The notes: generated by a model from the letters alone, not told the origin. DNA of 44,135 nucleotides from Collinsella sp. (GCA_019414515.1 DXLX01000040.1:1-44135), one strand, 5' to 3'. Shown: positions 1-7,791, counted from the first letter of the stretch. Program-made: numbers and translations.

Positions 1-69
1 TCCAATGAGCGGGAATTGTATCAGGGAGGACTGACCAAGCCGTCCATAGAATCAGAAATGGAAGAATAG
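1..69 (+). CDS. C-terminal end of an upstream gene (partial, uncertain)
   Basis: Reading from base 1 the frame is open for 22 codons to a TAG at 67-69. The peptide ends in a charged GLTKPSIESEMEE tail, which would suit the end of a protein that begins left of the window. It is too short to assign to a family. It lies about 250 bases before the RiPP precursor and could be part of the same accessory island. The frame could also be open by chance. Confidence 0.25.
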   Translation, partial: SNERELYQGGLTKPSIESEMEE

Positions 70-74
70 AGAGG

Positions 75-173
75 ATGAAAGATGATAACACTGCAGTAAT
101 TTTTTTTGAGGCTCTCATCGATTCCGCATCTCCTTGCGCGCTCACATTCCACTCCGCCTTAAATCAAGTATAA
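75..173 (+). CDS. possible 32-residue small ORF
   Basis: An ATG at 75 opens 32 codons to the TAA at 171-173, starting MKDDNTAVIFF. A GAGAGG purine run abuts the ATG, which is too close for a normal ribosome binding site. No family is recognised. It is listed only because it sits in the leader region of the RiPP-like cluster and could be a small peptide or a leftover of an upstream gene. Confidence 0.12.
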   Translation: MKDDNTAVIFFEALIDSASPCALTFHSALNQV

Positions 174-181
174 ATAAAAAG

Positions 182-209
182 TTGAATGCAAATTTGTTTT
201 GATTAGTAT
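182..209 (+). promoter_or_regulatory. candidate promoter of the RiPP-like cluster
   Basis: TTGAAT (182-187) and TAGTAT (204-209) are spaced 16 bases apart in a strongly AT-rich stretch, about 100 bases before the precursor start. Further down, a short inverted repeat GTATC-N5-GATAC (245-259) and the hairpin GTCTTTCAAGAC (278-289) lie in the would-be leader and could be regulatory. AT-rich DNA yields such matches by chance, so support is modest. Confidence 0.3.
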
Positions 210-316
210 GGAAACTATATCCATTTAGTTCTAATTTGTTCGTAGTATCAAATCGATACCGACACTAGCATGACGTAGTCTTTCAAGACAGCTATTCAAC
301 ATTGGAGGTCACCGCT

Positions 317-1042
317 ATGGACAATGTGAACCACCTAAACGAACTCTCAATACAGTCCCAGCTTAGCATCCTTGAAAAACTGGTCGCGGACGCGGAACAA
401 TCTACCGACGCAAGACGCGATTTCGAAGCTCAGCCTCGTGCCGTATTCCAGAAATATGGAATTACAGACCTCCAAATCAAAGCGGGAAATCGAAAAGTCT
501 CTCTGTACGAACTGGTGGAGTCAACCGAAAAGGAGGCGCGTGTCCCCGTTGCACGCGCAGTATATCGTCGTATCCAACTTGCATATTATGACGAGGACAC
601 CGAAGCTGATCCGCAAACGATACCTCTCGTAAACGTTGTACTTAATGCAAACGCAGTAACGAACGCAAACATCATTCTGAACGCAAACGCAATGGCAAAC
701 GCAAACGCGAATGCTCAAAACAACGCCAACCTTAAGTACGACGTCAACACAATGGGCTATGGATCAGCTATTTTTATGAACAAACCTGATGTTGTTGAAC
801 TATCGGAATCGTACAAACAAACTTCTGTTTTCAGGAAATTTGATCAAGAGGGCTTGAGTGCGGCGAGGCAAGCAGCCGTGCTTAAAACAGCAATCAAGAA
901 TTCCAGCTCCAATACCATCAACCCCGAAGGGGCTTCCAATGGGGTCGCCCGCGGGTCTTATCGCTCCGTCGAATTCGAAGTTACTTACTCCGAGAACGAA
1001 GGCACCTTGGTAATCACCGACGCCCGTTTGCTCGCGGCATGA
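317..1042 (+). CDS. RiPP precursor-like protein with asparagine-alanine hexad repeat
   Basis: This 241-residue protein starts at ATG 317, with GGAGG at 304-308; an upstream in-frame TTG lies before that site and is not used. Residues ~31-49 (a DFEAQPRAVFQKYGI run) resemble the helix of nitrile-hydratase-like or proteusin leader peptides. Residues 106-138 form an Asn/Ala block with period six: NANAVT, NANIIL, NANAMA, NANANA, then QNNAN. About 100 residues follow, ending in DARLLAA. The stop overlaps the start of a radical SAM gene, as expected for a precursor and its maturase. I infer a ribosomally made, post-translationally modified peptide precursor, perhaps proteusin/polytheonamide-like. 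Against this, the repeat is central rather than C-terminal. A structural protein that is merely modified remains possible. Confidence 0.6.
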   Translation: MDNVNHLNELSIQSQLSILEKLVADAEQSTDARRDFEAQPRAVFQKYGITDLQIKAGNRKVSLYELVESTEKEARVPVARAVYRRIQLAYYDEDTEADPQTIPLVNVVLNANAVTNANIILNANAMANANANAQNNANLKYDVNTMGYGSAIFMNKPDVVELSESYKQTSVFRKFDQEGLSAARQAAVLKTAIKNSSSNTINPEGASNGVARGSYRSVEFEVTYSENEGTLVITDARLLAA

Positions 1043-2118
1043 TTTCCGAAAGCTCGCAGCACGTGCTGTTCCGCAGACCTCGAATGCTGACATTTATAAC
1101 AACATATAGATGTGGCGCTGTGTGTGATCATTGTCTGATGAGCTGCACTCCGAACAACAGTGACAGGCTTACTCTTCCCCAAATGCAGCAATTCATCGAT
1201 AGCTTCGCCGAAGTATGCGTCGGAAGTGGTGTTGTTGTGTTTACGGGCGGAGAATGCACCCTTCTTGGCGATGACCTTCTCGAGGCCATCGCATATGCGA
1301 ATTCTTTAGGACTCTTTACTCGAATTGTAACGAATGCGTGGTGGGCGAAAAGCGAAAGAGACGCAGAAACGCTCCTCAACGAATTGAAGTCATGTGGCCT
1401 TGACGAAATCAATATCAGCTGCGACGACTTTCATGCGGAATATATACCCCTCGAGAATGTGCGCAACCTTTGGAACTCAGCAAAAACAATGGGCTTTCAA
1501 ACTCTCGGCATTGCGGTCTGCAGAGATAACAACAGTACAATCAGCCCGGCATACCTGTGCAAGTACCTTAATGAAGACATTCCACTCCTGCATCAGTTCG
1601 ACGATAATACCCAGACTCCCCGCGCGCCAGCCCGCTTCATCACGGATTCAGGCATCACGCGAATTGGGCGCGCACGAAATCTCAGTCTCAACCAAAATGC
1701 GCGACCGCAGGCACGTCTCTTAGCGTCACACTGTTCCGACTGCGGCCAAGACTTCGTTATTTCCCCAAACTGCCATCTTTCACCCTGCTGCGGAATAAAT
1801 GCAGAGGGAACTTGGCTTTTCGATCTTGGCAAAATCAATCTGACGGATGACATTAATGAACTGCAGCTGCTCCTACTTAATTACATACAATACATAGGAC
1901 CAGGAGGACTGCTGAAGCACTTGCGCACGAGCGGAGGCCTTTCTTCATTTGGGCGCTCAAGCTACCTCTCTCAATGCGAGATTTGCGAAGACATCGCCCT
2001 CTCGAAAGAGGCACAGACCTGTCTTGCAAAGCTGGCTCCTAAACTGGCAGCCGACTTGATTGTCGAGACTAAATTCGAGACTACCTTTATCGGAAATGGG
2101 TCTGATATACATGATTGA
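1039..2118 (+). CDS. radical SAM peptide-modifying enzyme (SPASM/twitch-like)
   Basis: This 359-residue protein has the radical SAM CX3CX2C cluster at Cys25, Cys29 and Cys32, and a GGE motif at 70-72 (GGEC). The central part includes a DDFHAEYIP stretch at ~129-137. A second group of cysteines at 232, 235, 245, 250, 251, 313 and 316 suggests one or two auxiliary iron-sulfur clusters, as in SPASM or twitch enzymes that modify peptides. The ATG at 1039 overlaps the precursor TGA (ATGA), which implies translational coupling. The chemistry cannot be read from sequence: epimerisation, thioether formation and C-C crosslinking are all known in this superfamily. The AGA and ATA codons differ from the GC-rich flanking genes. 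Confidence 0.8.
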   Translation: MISESSQHVLFRRPRMLTFITTYRCGAVCDHCLMSCTPNNSDRLTLPQMQQFIDSFAEVCVGSGVVVFTGGECTLLGDDLLEAIAYANSLGLFTRIVTNAWWAKSERDAETLLNELKSCGLDEINISCDDFHAEYIPLENVRNLWNSAKTMGFQTLGIAVCRDNNSTISPAYLCKYLNEDIPLLHQFDDNTQTPRAPARFITDSGITRIGRARNLSLNQNARPQARLLASHCSDCGQDFVISPNCHLSPCCGINAEGTWLFDLGKINLTDDINELQLLLLNYIQYIGPGGLLKHLRTSGGLSSFGRSSYLSQCEICEDIALSKEAQTCLAKLAPKLAADLIVETKFETTFIGNGSDIHD

Positions 2119-3253
2119 AGTGCTACCCTCTTTAAATTCGCTCTCGAGTAATCCACTCCGTAGATTGGACACTCTTGGAGTAACAGATTTTTTAGACACA
2201 CTTGACATATCTATAGATCCTTTTAAATGCGCGCATCGCATCTGGGATCAACTTGACAGGGAGCATCAAGAGCTCGTCTCCTTCCTGATGCTAGTTGGAG
2301 AGATTGATCTCGATTCAGAAGTGGCAAAAAGAAGACTGCTGAAAGGCACTGTCGAAACCATAGCCTCACTCGGGCTGCTAAGCGAGCACAGTGGCAATGC
2401 CTCCCTTTCCGGTTTATCTCTAATCCGATATCATGGCATCTGGCTTTTTGCCGATGCGCCATCACCCTCGCCTTTACTATATTTTGGCTCTGATTCAATT
2501 GGGCTCGCTCGTCGGCTAAGCCCATCCCCCGGAAAGAATGCCTTAGACCTCTGCTCTGGACCAGGCATCCAGGCACTCATACTGGCAAAATCTGGAATGC
2601 AAGTCACAGCGATAGATATCAATCCAATCGCCTCAGAAATCTGCCAACTAAACGCACTGGTCAATGGTATTAGCGAAGATTTAACTATTCTAACCGGAAG
2701 TCTCTACAACGCACTAAACAATATCGAAAGCTCTTGCAGCTATGAGCTCATTACGGTGAATCCTCCTTTGCTGCCAATCCCAGAAGACGTACCGTACCCC
2801 TTCGTTGGCGATGGCGGTCCAGATGGCCTCATCATCACAAGCAAGGTTATTCGAGGTGCAGGAGATAAACTCACTGATAGCGGATATCTCTCTGCAATTG
2901 GAATGATTGGCCTTGGAACCAACAATCAATCAGCATTTGAACGAATACAGAACGATTTGTTGCAAGCTGGCCTCAATGGTGTCTTGACAATAATCTCGAG
3001 CTTTAACCTCGGACCCCAATCTGGCTGGATCGACGGTATCGCATGCACATCTGTTGCACATGCTCCAGGAAAATATTCCAGCAAAGAGGAGGCTGTAAAA
3101 GAGATATCGCGCGCATACAAAAAAATCCACTACGACCGCGTCTGCACCTATCACTTGAAGGCGTGGAGGGAGAGACAGCCCTTTCAAAATCCTATCCTAA
3201 CGATTCAAGACTGCTCCGCAGATGGCAACCCACTTGGCCCCTGGATCCTCTAA
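2111..3253 (+). CDS. SAM-dependent methyltransferase, PrmC/HemK-like NPP motif
   Basis: This is a protein of about 380 residues. The first ~100 are helical without a recognised family. A class I methyltransferase fold follows: SAM-binding motif I (LDLCSGPG, 145-152), an acidic end of strand 2 (AIDINP, ~168-172), motif IV NPPL (217-220) and a GDGGPDGL loop (233-240) like the gG.dGL segment after NPPY in PrmC. NPP[YFWL] enzymes methylate planar nitrogens, including side-chain amides. Next to a precursor with an Asn ladder, Asn side-chain N-methylation is an attractive inference but unproven. The start is ambiguous: ATG 2111, ATG 2096 and TTG 2060 are all in frame and all lie inside the end of the radical SAM gene. 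ATG 2111 is preferred on weak evidence (GGG upstream). Confidence 0.7.
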   Translation: MIEVLPSLNSLSSNPLRRLDTLGVTDFLDTLDISIDPFKCAHRIWDQLDREHQELVSFLMLVGEIDLDSEVAKRRLLKGTVETIASLGLLSEHSGNASLSGLSLIRYHGIWLFADAPSPSPLLYFGSDSIGLARRLSPSPGKNALDLCSGPGIQALILAKSGMQVTAIDINPIASEICQLNALVNGISEDLTILTGSLYNALNNIESSCSYELITVNPPLLPIPEDVPYPFVGDGGPDGLIITSKVIRGAGDKLTDSGYLSAIGMIGLGTNNQSAFERIQNDLLQAGLNGVLTIISSFNLGPQSGWIDGIACTSVAHAPGKYSSKEEAVKEISRAYKKIHYDRVCTYHLKAWRERQPFQNPILTIQDCSADGNPLGPWIL

Positions 3254-3279
3254 AGCATCCGTCATACGAAAGCAGGTCA

Positions 3280-3317
3280 ATAGGCTGCGCGCCACTCTCT
3301 GATGACGCGCAGCCTAT
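3280..3317 (+). terminator. hairpin after the RiPP-like genes, probable terminator
   Basis: A perfect 12-bp stem (ATAGGCTGCGCG at 3280-3291 pairing with 3306-3317) encloses a 14-base loop, 27 bases after the methyltransferase stop. The downstream sequence (CTCATTTCC) is only weakly T-rich, so termination may be inefficient or need a factor. It marks the likely 3' end of the three-gene transcript. Confidence 0.55.
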
Positions 3318-3520
3318 CTCATTTCCCCCGCGCTTTACCGAGCCCGACTCACACCTCATAGTTGGCACCGGTTTTCAAAATGCAAGATTCCGCATACAAA
3401 ATCACTTCTTCTGTCTAGGTGGCAGACCTACGATTTTTGTAGTATAAAGTTCCTCTCAATGCCTTCAATCTATTTCGAGATTGAGAAGAACTTGCATCGG
3501 GTTTCATAGAAGCGATATAG

Positions 3521-3646
3521 ATGATACGTTTTGTCCTATCTATATTCCGACATACATCAGGATGCCTCGTCTTTATCGTCATTTCAATAGTCGGCTTGGC
3601 CCTTTCCCACATTGCCCCCTTTTTGAACGGTAAATTAATTGACTTC
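3521..3646 (+). pseudogene. truncated ABC exporter, N-terminal fragment only
   Basis: From ATG 3521 the first 42 codons read like the start of the transmembrane domain of a type IV (lipid/peptide exporter) ABC protein: a short basic start, one hydrophobic segment (~15-29) and the family-typical HIAPFLNGKLID. After codon ~42 the composition switches abruptly to GC-rich, proline/arginine-rich sequence with no further membrane segments, ending at a stop at 3746-3748. A full exporter has roughly 580 residues or more, with five further membrane helices and an ATPase domain; none is present. I read this as the remnant of the cluster's own exporter, cut by a deletion or insertion with its junction near 3646. 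Identity rests on a short segment. Confidence 0.5.
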
Positions 3647-3649
3647 CCG

Positions 3650-3838
3650 CACGTGGACCTCGTGGACAGGCCCCCTTGTGTAGCTGCACCCGAGGCGCCT
3701 CCCCGTCGCCCTCCAGCGCCGGGGTTCCCCTCCATCACGAAGAGGTAATCCCCGTCCGGCCTCGCCGTCTCTGCAACGCCGAGCCTCCCGAGCGACTCGA
3801 GGAGGGCGGGCTCGTCCCATGAGAGTTGACAATACTAT
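3650..3838 (-). pseudogene. unrecognised GC-rich gene remnant
   Basis: On the minus strand, a frame without a credible start opens after a TAG near 3838 and reads LSWDEPALLESLGRLGVAET, then a PDGDYLFVMEGNPG segment, then degenerates into low-complexity Gly/Ala/Arg. The first ~40 residues look protein-like (amphipathic, GC-rich codon use typical of the host) but I do not recognise a family. It probably is the tail of a gene truncated where the AT-rich island joins the host chromosome. An insertion-sequence fragment is an alternative. Confidence 0.25.
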
Positions 3839-3869
3839 AGAGACACGTCCCAAATTAGCTGCTCAGTAG

Positions 3870-4745
3870 TTACTGCTGCTGGGCGCGGCGGGCGGCTCGG
3901 CGGGCCCTTGCTTCCTGGATCTCATCGAGGTGAGCGATGATCTCGGAGGCGCTCTCCTCGATCGCCTTGCCGTCGGTACGCACTACAAAGCAGCCCAGGC
4001 GCTTCATAAGGGCGCGACCCTCCTCGAGCTCGCTTCGCACGCTCTCGGGCTCGGCATAGGAACCGGCGACGGCGCGGGCGTAGTCATCGCCCAGGCGGCT
4101 ATCGCGAATTTCGGAAATCACATCGACGGTCGAAATCAGGCCGAACAGACGCATCGGATCGACCTCGTAAATCGACTTGGGCGGCTCCACACCGTGCGCC
4201 AGCGGAACGTTGGCGACCTTGTAGCCCTGATAGGCCAGATACATCGACAGCGGCGTCTTAGACGTGCGCGATATGCCCAGCAGCACGATATCGGCGCCAG
4301 ACAGATCGTCGCAGCCGCGCCCGTCATCGTGCTCGACAAAGTACTCCATGGCCTCGATTCGATGGAAATACCGGTCGTCTGTCTTATGGATTACACCGGC
4401 CACACCTTTGGGCGCAACACCAATAAGCGACGACAGCACCGCAAGCGTCGGTCCGATCAAATCGACCGAGCGAATATGCAGCATGCCCAAGTAGTCGAGC
4501 ACGCGGGCACGAAGCGCCGGGTCGACGATGGTGTGAAACACGGCGATATCGCGATGATCAGCATCGACGCGCGGACCGACAAACGACTTGACCTGCTCCA
4601 CTGAGTTCACCTTGGGCAGACGCAAAACACAAAAAGCCCCTTCATCAAATTGCCCGGACGCCGCAAGCACCACCTCGCAAGCGGTATCTCCGAGCGAGTC
4701 GGAGATAACGATAACGGTGGGACGAGCGGCGACCGGGCAATCCAT
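3870..4745 (-). CDS. PPDK / PEP synthase regulatory protein (DUF299 kinase-pyrophosphorylase)
   Basis: This 291-residue protein starts at ATG 4745 after AAAAGGAG. The N-terminal VIVISDSLGDTA segment and the nucleotide-binding GISRTSKT loop (157-164), followed by PLSMYLAYQGYKVANVPL, are hallmarks of the DUF299 family. These enzymes inactivate pyruvate,phosphate dikinase or PEP synthase by ADP-dependent threonine phosphorylation and reactivate it by phosphorolysis. The target gene is not in the window. It is last in a minus-strand run after glyQ and glyS, separated by a 34-base gap; in Firmicutes the yqfL homologue also lies near glyQS. The C-terminal tail is Ala/Arg/Gln-rich. Confidence 0.93.
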   Translation of the reverse strand: MDCPVAARPTVIVISDSLGDTACEVVLAASGQFDEGAFCVLRLPKVNSVEQVKSFVGPRVDADHRDIAVFHTIVDPALRARVLDYLGMLHIRSVDLIGPTLAVLSSLIGVAPKGVAGVIHKTDDRYFHRIEAMEYFVEHDDGRGCDDLSGADIVLLGISRTSKTPLSMYLAYQGYKVANVPLAHGVEPPKSIYEVDPMRLFGLISTVDVISEIRDSRLGDDYARAVAGSYAEPESVRSELEEGRALMKRLGCFVVRTDGKAIEESASEIIAHLDEIQEARARRAARRAQQQ

Positions 4746-4779
4746 GCGGGGCTCCTTTTGCGCTTACGCGCAGGCTAGC

Positions 4780-6876
4780 TTACTTTTTACGGGCAAGCTC
4801 ACCGATGTTGGCAATGCCGGAGAAAACGGCCTCAAAGCGGTTGAGCAGCTTAAGGCGATTATCGCGGAGCTGCTCGTCCTTGTCCATGACCATAACCTCG
4901 TCGAAGAAACGGTCGATGGGCGCGCGCAGGGCTGCCAGAGCGGCAAACGCGGCCGGGTAATCCTCGGCGGCGAGAGCGGCGTCGACGGCGGTCTGAGCGG
5001 CCTCGGAGGCGTCGGCAAGCGCAAGCTCGACCTCGCCCATCAGGCTGCGGTCATACTCCGCGCCCAGCTCGGGCTTGGAGATATGCGCGGCGCGGGCATA
5101 GGCGGTCGCCAGGTTGTCGAAGGTCTCGGCGTCGTTCTTGCGGGCCTCGTCGAGGGCGGCGCAGCGGGCGAAGAAGACGGACGGGGCAATGATGTGCACC
5201 GCGGAGACGGCGGCAACGGTATCGGCCGGGATCTTCTCGTCGCGGGCCATGCTCACCAGGCGGCCGTGGAAGAAGTCGCAAACCTGCTGGGCGACCTCGG
5301 CGGCGTCAAACGCAATGCCCTGCTCGGTATAGAGCTCGAGCGCAAAGTCGATGAGCGAAGTGGGGTCGATCGGCAGACGGTCGCGCAGGATGTTGATGAT
5401 GCCGATGGCGGCACGACGCAGCGCATACGGGTCGGAAGAGCCGGTCGGGGGCTCGCCGATGGCAAAGATACCGGCGATGGTATCGAGCTTATCGGCGCAG
5501 GCCACGATGCAGCCAGCGGTGCCCTCGGGCAGCTCGTCGCCGGCAAAGCGAGGACGATAGTGATCGCGGATAGCGTGGGCGACCTCGTCGTTCTCCCCCA
5601 TCGCGGTGGCGTAGTAACCGCCCATCACGCCCTGCTGGCTCGTGAACTCGACGACGGCGTTGGACACCAAGTCGGCCTTGCACAGGTGCGCGGCGCGGCC
5701 GGCGTCGGCAGCCAGGTGGGCACCCAGGTGGGCCTCACGGGCAATAGCGAGCGCGAGCTGCTCAATGCGCTCGGACTTGGCGAGCACGCTGCCGAGCTTC
5801 TCCTGGAAGGCAACCTTGGCCAGACGCTCACGGAACTCGTCGAGGGAGATCTTCAGGTCCTCCTCGTAGAAGAACTTGGCGTCGTCCAGACGGGCGCGCA
5901 CGACACGCTCGTTGCCGTCGATCACGCGCTCGGCGTTCTCGGGCTTGCTGTTGGAGACGATCACGAACTCACGCGTCAGCTTGCCCTCGCAGTCATAGAT
6001 CGGGAAGTAGCGCTGGTTGGTGAGCATGGACTCGCAGATAATCTCGTGCGGAACCTTGAGGAACTCCTCATCGAAGGTACCGACAAGGACCGTCGGCCAC
6101 TCGCAGAGGTTGATGACCTCCTCGAAGACCTTCTTGGGCGTATCGACGTGGCAGCCGGGACGGGCGGCCTCGACCTCGGCGATACCGGCGAGGATGGCTT
6201 CACGGCGGCGCTCGGCGGAGAGCACACCGGCGTTCTCGAGCACCTGCTCGTAGACGGCGGGGCTGGCGACCACATGGTCACCGGGACCCAGGACGCGATG
6301 GCCGCGCGTGGTATTGCCGCTCGTCACGTCGGCAAACGACACGGGCACGACGTCCTCGCCCAGAAGGCAGCAGATCCAGCGGACCGGACGAACAAAGGTC
6401 GCATGCTCGTGACCCCAGCGCTGAGAGCGGTAGTTGGGCCACTGCAGGCCAGCGATAGTCTTCTCGCACAGGGCCGTCAGGATCGGGGTGGCCGGGGCGG
6501 AAGGGATGTTCTTCTCGGCAAAGACGTACTCACGGCCGTCGGTGTCCTCGCGACGGACCAGATCCTCGGCAGCCACACCGCACTTGCGGGCGAAGCCCTG
6601 GGCGGCCTTGGTGGCGTTACCGTCGGCATCGAAGGCGATGTTGGCCGCGGGGCCGCGCTTGACCTCGTGAACCTCGTCGGTCGCGGTGGCGACGTCGGCA
6701 ACGAGCGCGGCCAGACGACGCGGGCTCGAGATCACGCGGACCTCGCCGTGGGCCAGGCCGGCCTCGTCGAGACCCTTGGCGATCATGGTGCCAAGCTGCT
6801 TGACGGCATTGTTCAGCGGTGCGGAGGGCATTTCCTCCGTACCGATCTCAAACAGGAAATCCTTAGCGTCTGCCAT
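4780..6876 (-). CDS. glyS: glycine--tRNA ligase beta subunit
   Basis: This 698-residue protein matches the usual length of bacterial GlyS. It starts with the typical DFLFEIGTEEMPS segment and contains RGPAANIAFD, a GHRVLGP segment and the HD-like core (TLVGTFDEEFLKVP, LTNQRYFPIYD). The C-terminal part (~560-698) is the DALR-type anticodon-binding region. It works with GlyQ as an alpha2beta2 enzyme charging tRNA-Gly in the cytoplasm. Only three bases separate it from the glyQ stop, and its ribosome binding site (GGCGAGG) lies in the last codons of glyQ, so the two are co-translated. Confidence 0.97.
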   Translation of the reverse strand: MADAKDFLFEIGTEEMPSAPLNNAVKQLGTMIAKGLDEAGLAHGEVRVISSPRRLAALVADVATATDEVHEVKRGPAANIAFDADGNATKAAQGFARKCGVAAEDLVRREDTDGREYVFAEKNIPSAPATPILTALCEKTIAGLQWPNYRSQRWGHEHATFVRPVRWICCLLGEDVVPVSFADVTSGNTTRGHRVLGPGDHVVASPAVYEQVLENAGVLSAERRREAILAGIAEVEAARPGCHVDTPKKVFEEVINLCEWPTVLVGTFDEEFLKVPHEIICESMLTNQRYFPIYDCEGKLTREFVIVSNSKPENAERVIDGNERVVRARLDDAKFFYEEDLKISLDEFRERLAKVAFQEKLGSVLAKSERIEQLALAIAREAHLGAHLAADAGRAAHLCKADLVSNAVVEFTSQQGVMGGYYATAMGENDEVAHAIRDHYRPRFAGDELPEGTAGCIVACADKLDTIAGIFAIGEPPTGSSDPYALRRAAIGIINILRDRLPIDPTSLIDFALELYTEQGIAFDAAEVAQQVCDFFHGRLVSMARDEKIPADTVAAVSAVHIIAPSVFFARCAALDEARKNDAETFDNLATAYARAAHISKPELGAEYDRSLMGEVELALADASEAAQTAVDAALAAEDYPAAFAALAALRAPIDRFFDEVMVMDKDEQLRDNRLKLLNRFEAVFSGIANIGELARKK

Positions 6877-6879
6877 GGC

Positions 6880-7791
6880 TTACGCCACCTCGCCTTCCTG
6901 GTCGGCATTCTCGTTGATTCCGGCGACCTCGGCCATGTAGGCCTCGCAGCACGCCTTGGCGACGGCGCGGACGCGCAGGATGTAGTTTGCGCGCTCAACC
7001 GCGGAGAGCGCACCGCGGGCATCGAGCAGGTTGAAGGCGTGGCTGCACTTCATGACGCAGTCATATGCCGGCAGCGGAAGCTTGCGCTCCAGGCAGGAGT
7101 GGCACTCGGCCTCGTAGTCATCAAACTTCTGACGCATCATCTCGACGTTTGCGACCTCAAAGTTGTAGGCGCTGAACTCGCGCTCGTTCTCCAGGAACAC
7201 GTCACCGTAGGTCATGGGCGTACCGTCGGGCAGGTAGCTCCACACCAGGTCGTAGACGGAGTTGACGCCCTGGGCGTACATGGCGATACGCTCCAAGCCG
7301 TAGGTGATCTCGACGGGCACGGGGTCGACCTCGATGCCGCCCACCTGCTGGAAGTACGTAAACTGCGTGACCTCCATGCCGTTGAGCCAGACCTCCCAGC
7401 CAAGACCCCAGGCGCCGAGCGTCGGGCTCTCCCAGTCGTCCTCGACAAAGCGGACGTCATGGTCGTTGGGGTCCAGGCCGATAGCGGCCAGCGAACCCAG
7501 GTAGAGCTCCTGGGCGTTGACCGGCGAGGGCTTGATGAGCACCTGGAACTGATAGTAGTGCTGCATGCGGTTGGGGTTCTCGCCGTAGCGGCCGTCGGCG
7601 GGACGGCGGCAGGGCTGCGCATAGCAGGTGCGCCACTCGGCGGGACCGAGCGAGCGCAGCGTGGTCGCGGTATGGAAGGTACCGGCACCGACCTCGGAGT
7701 CATAGGGCTGCATAATGACGCAGCCCTGCTCGCCCCAGTACTGCTGGAGGCGCAGGATGATGTCTTGGAAGGAAAGCGATGAAGCGTTCAT
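6880..7791 (-). CDS. glyQ: glycine--tRNA ligase alpha subunit
   Basis: This 303-residue catalytic subunit of the heterotetrameric GlyRS has class II synthetase motifs: the LSFQDIILRLQQYWGEQGCV start, QPYDSEVGAGTFHTAT, and a YAQPCRRPADGRYGENPNR motif 2 region. It forms glycyl-adenylate and, with GlyS, charges tRNA-Gly. The gene precedes glyS by three bases. The 59-base gap to the lepB stop upstream is too short for a T-box leader and shows only a weak TATAGT-like element, so read-through from the rpsP operon is possible. Confidence 0.97.
   Translation of the reverse strand: MNASSLSFQDIILRLQQYWGEQGCVIMQPYDSEVGAGTFHTATTLRSLGPAEWRTCYAQPCRRPADGRYGENPNRMQHYYQFQVLIKPSPVNAQELYLGSLAAIGLDPNDHDVRFVEDDWESPTLGAWGLGWEVWLNGMEVTQFTYFQQVGGIEVDPVPVEITYGLERIAMYAQGVNSVYDLVWSYLPDGTPMTYGDVFLENEREFSAYNFEVANVEMMRQKFDDYEAECHSCLERKLPLPAYDCVMKCSHAFNLLDARGALSAVERANYILRVRAVAKACCEAYMAEVAGINENADQEGEVA

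Noticed and set aside
610..735. CRISPR-like or tandem DNA repeat in the precursor gene
   Set aside because: The repeated AACGCAAACGC units are codons for Asn-Ala in frame; there are no spacers and the pattern is explained by the protein hexads.
3043..3447. Plus-strand ORF overlapping the end of the methyltransferase gene
   Set aside because: It is out of frame with the methyltransferase, runs through the terminator hairpin and has no recognisable domain.
4588..7782. A 1064-codon open frame on the plus strand opposite glyS and glyQ
   Set aside because: It is the antisense shadow of GC-rich genes with strong codon bias; the protein is a Gly/Val/Leu/Asp-rich low-complexity string without domains, and the minus strand encodes clear GlyRS subunits.
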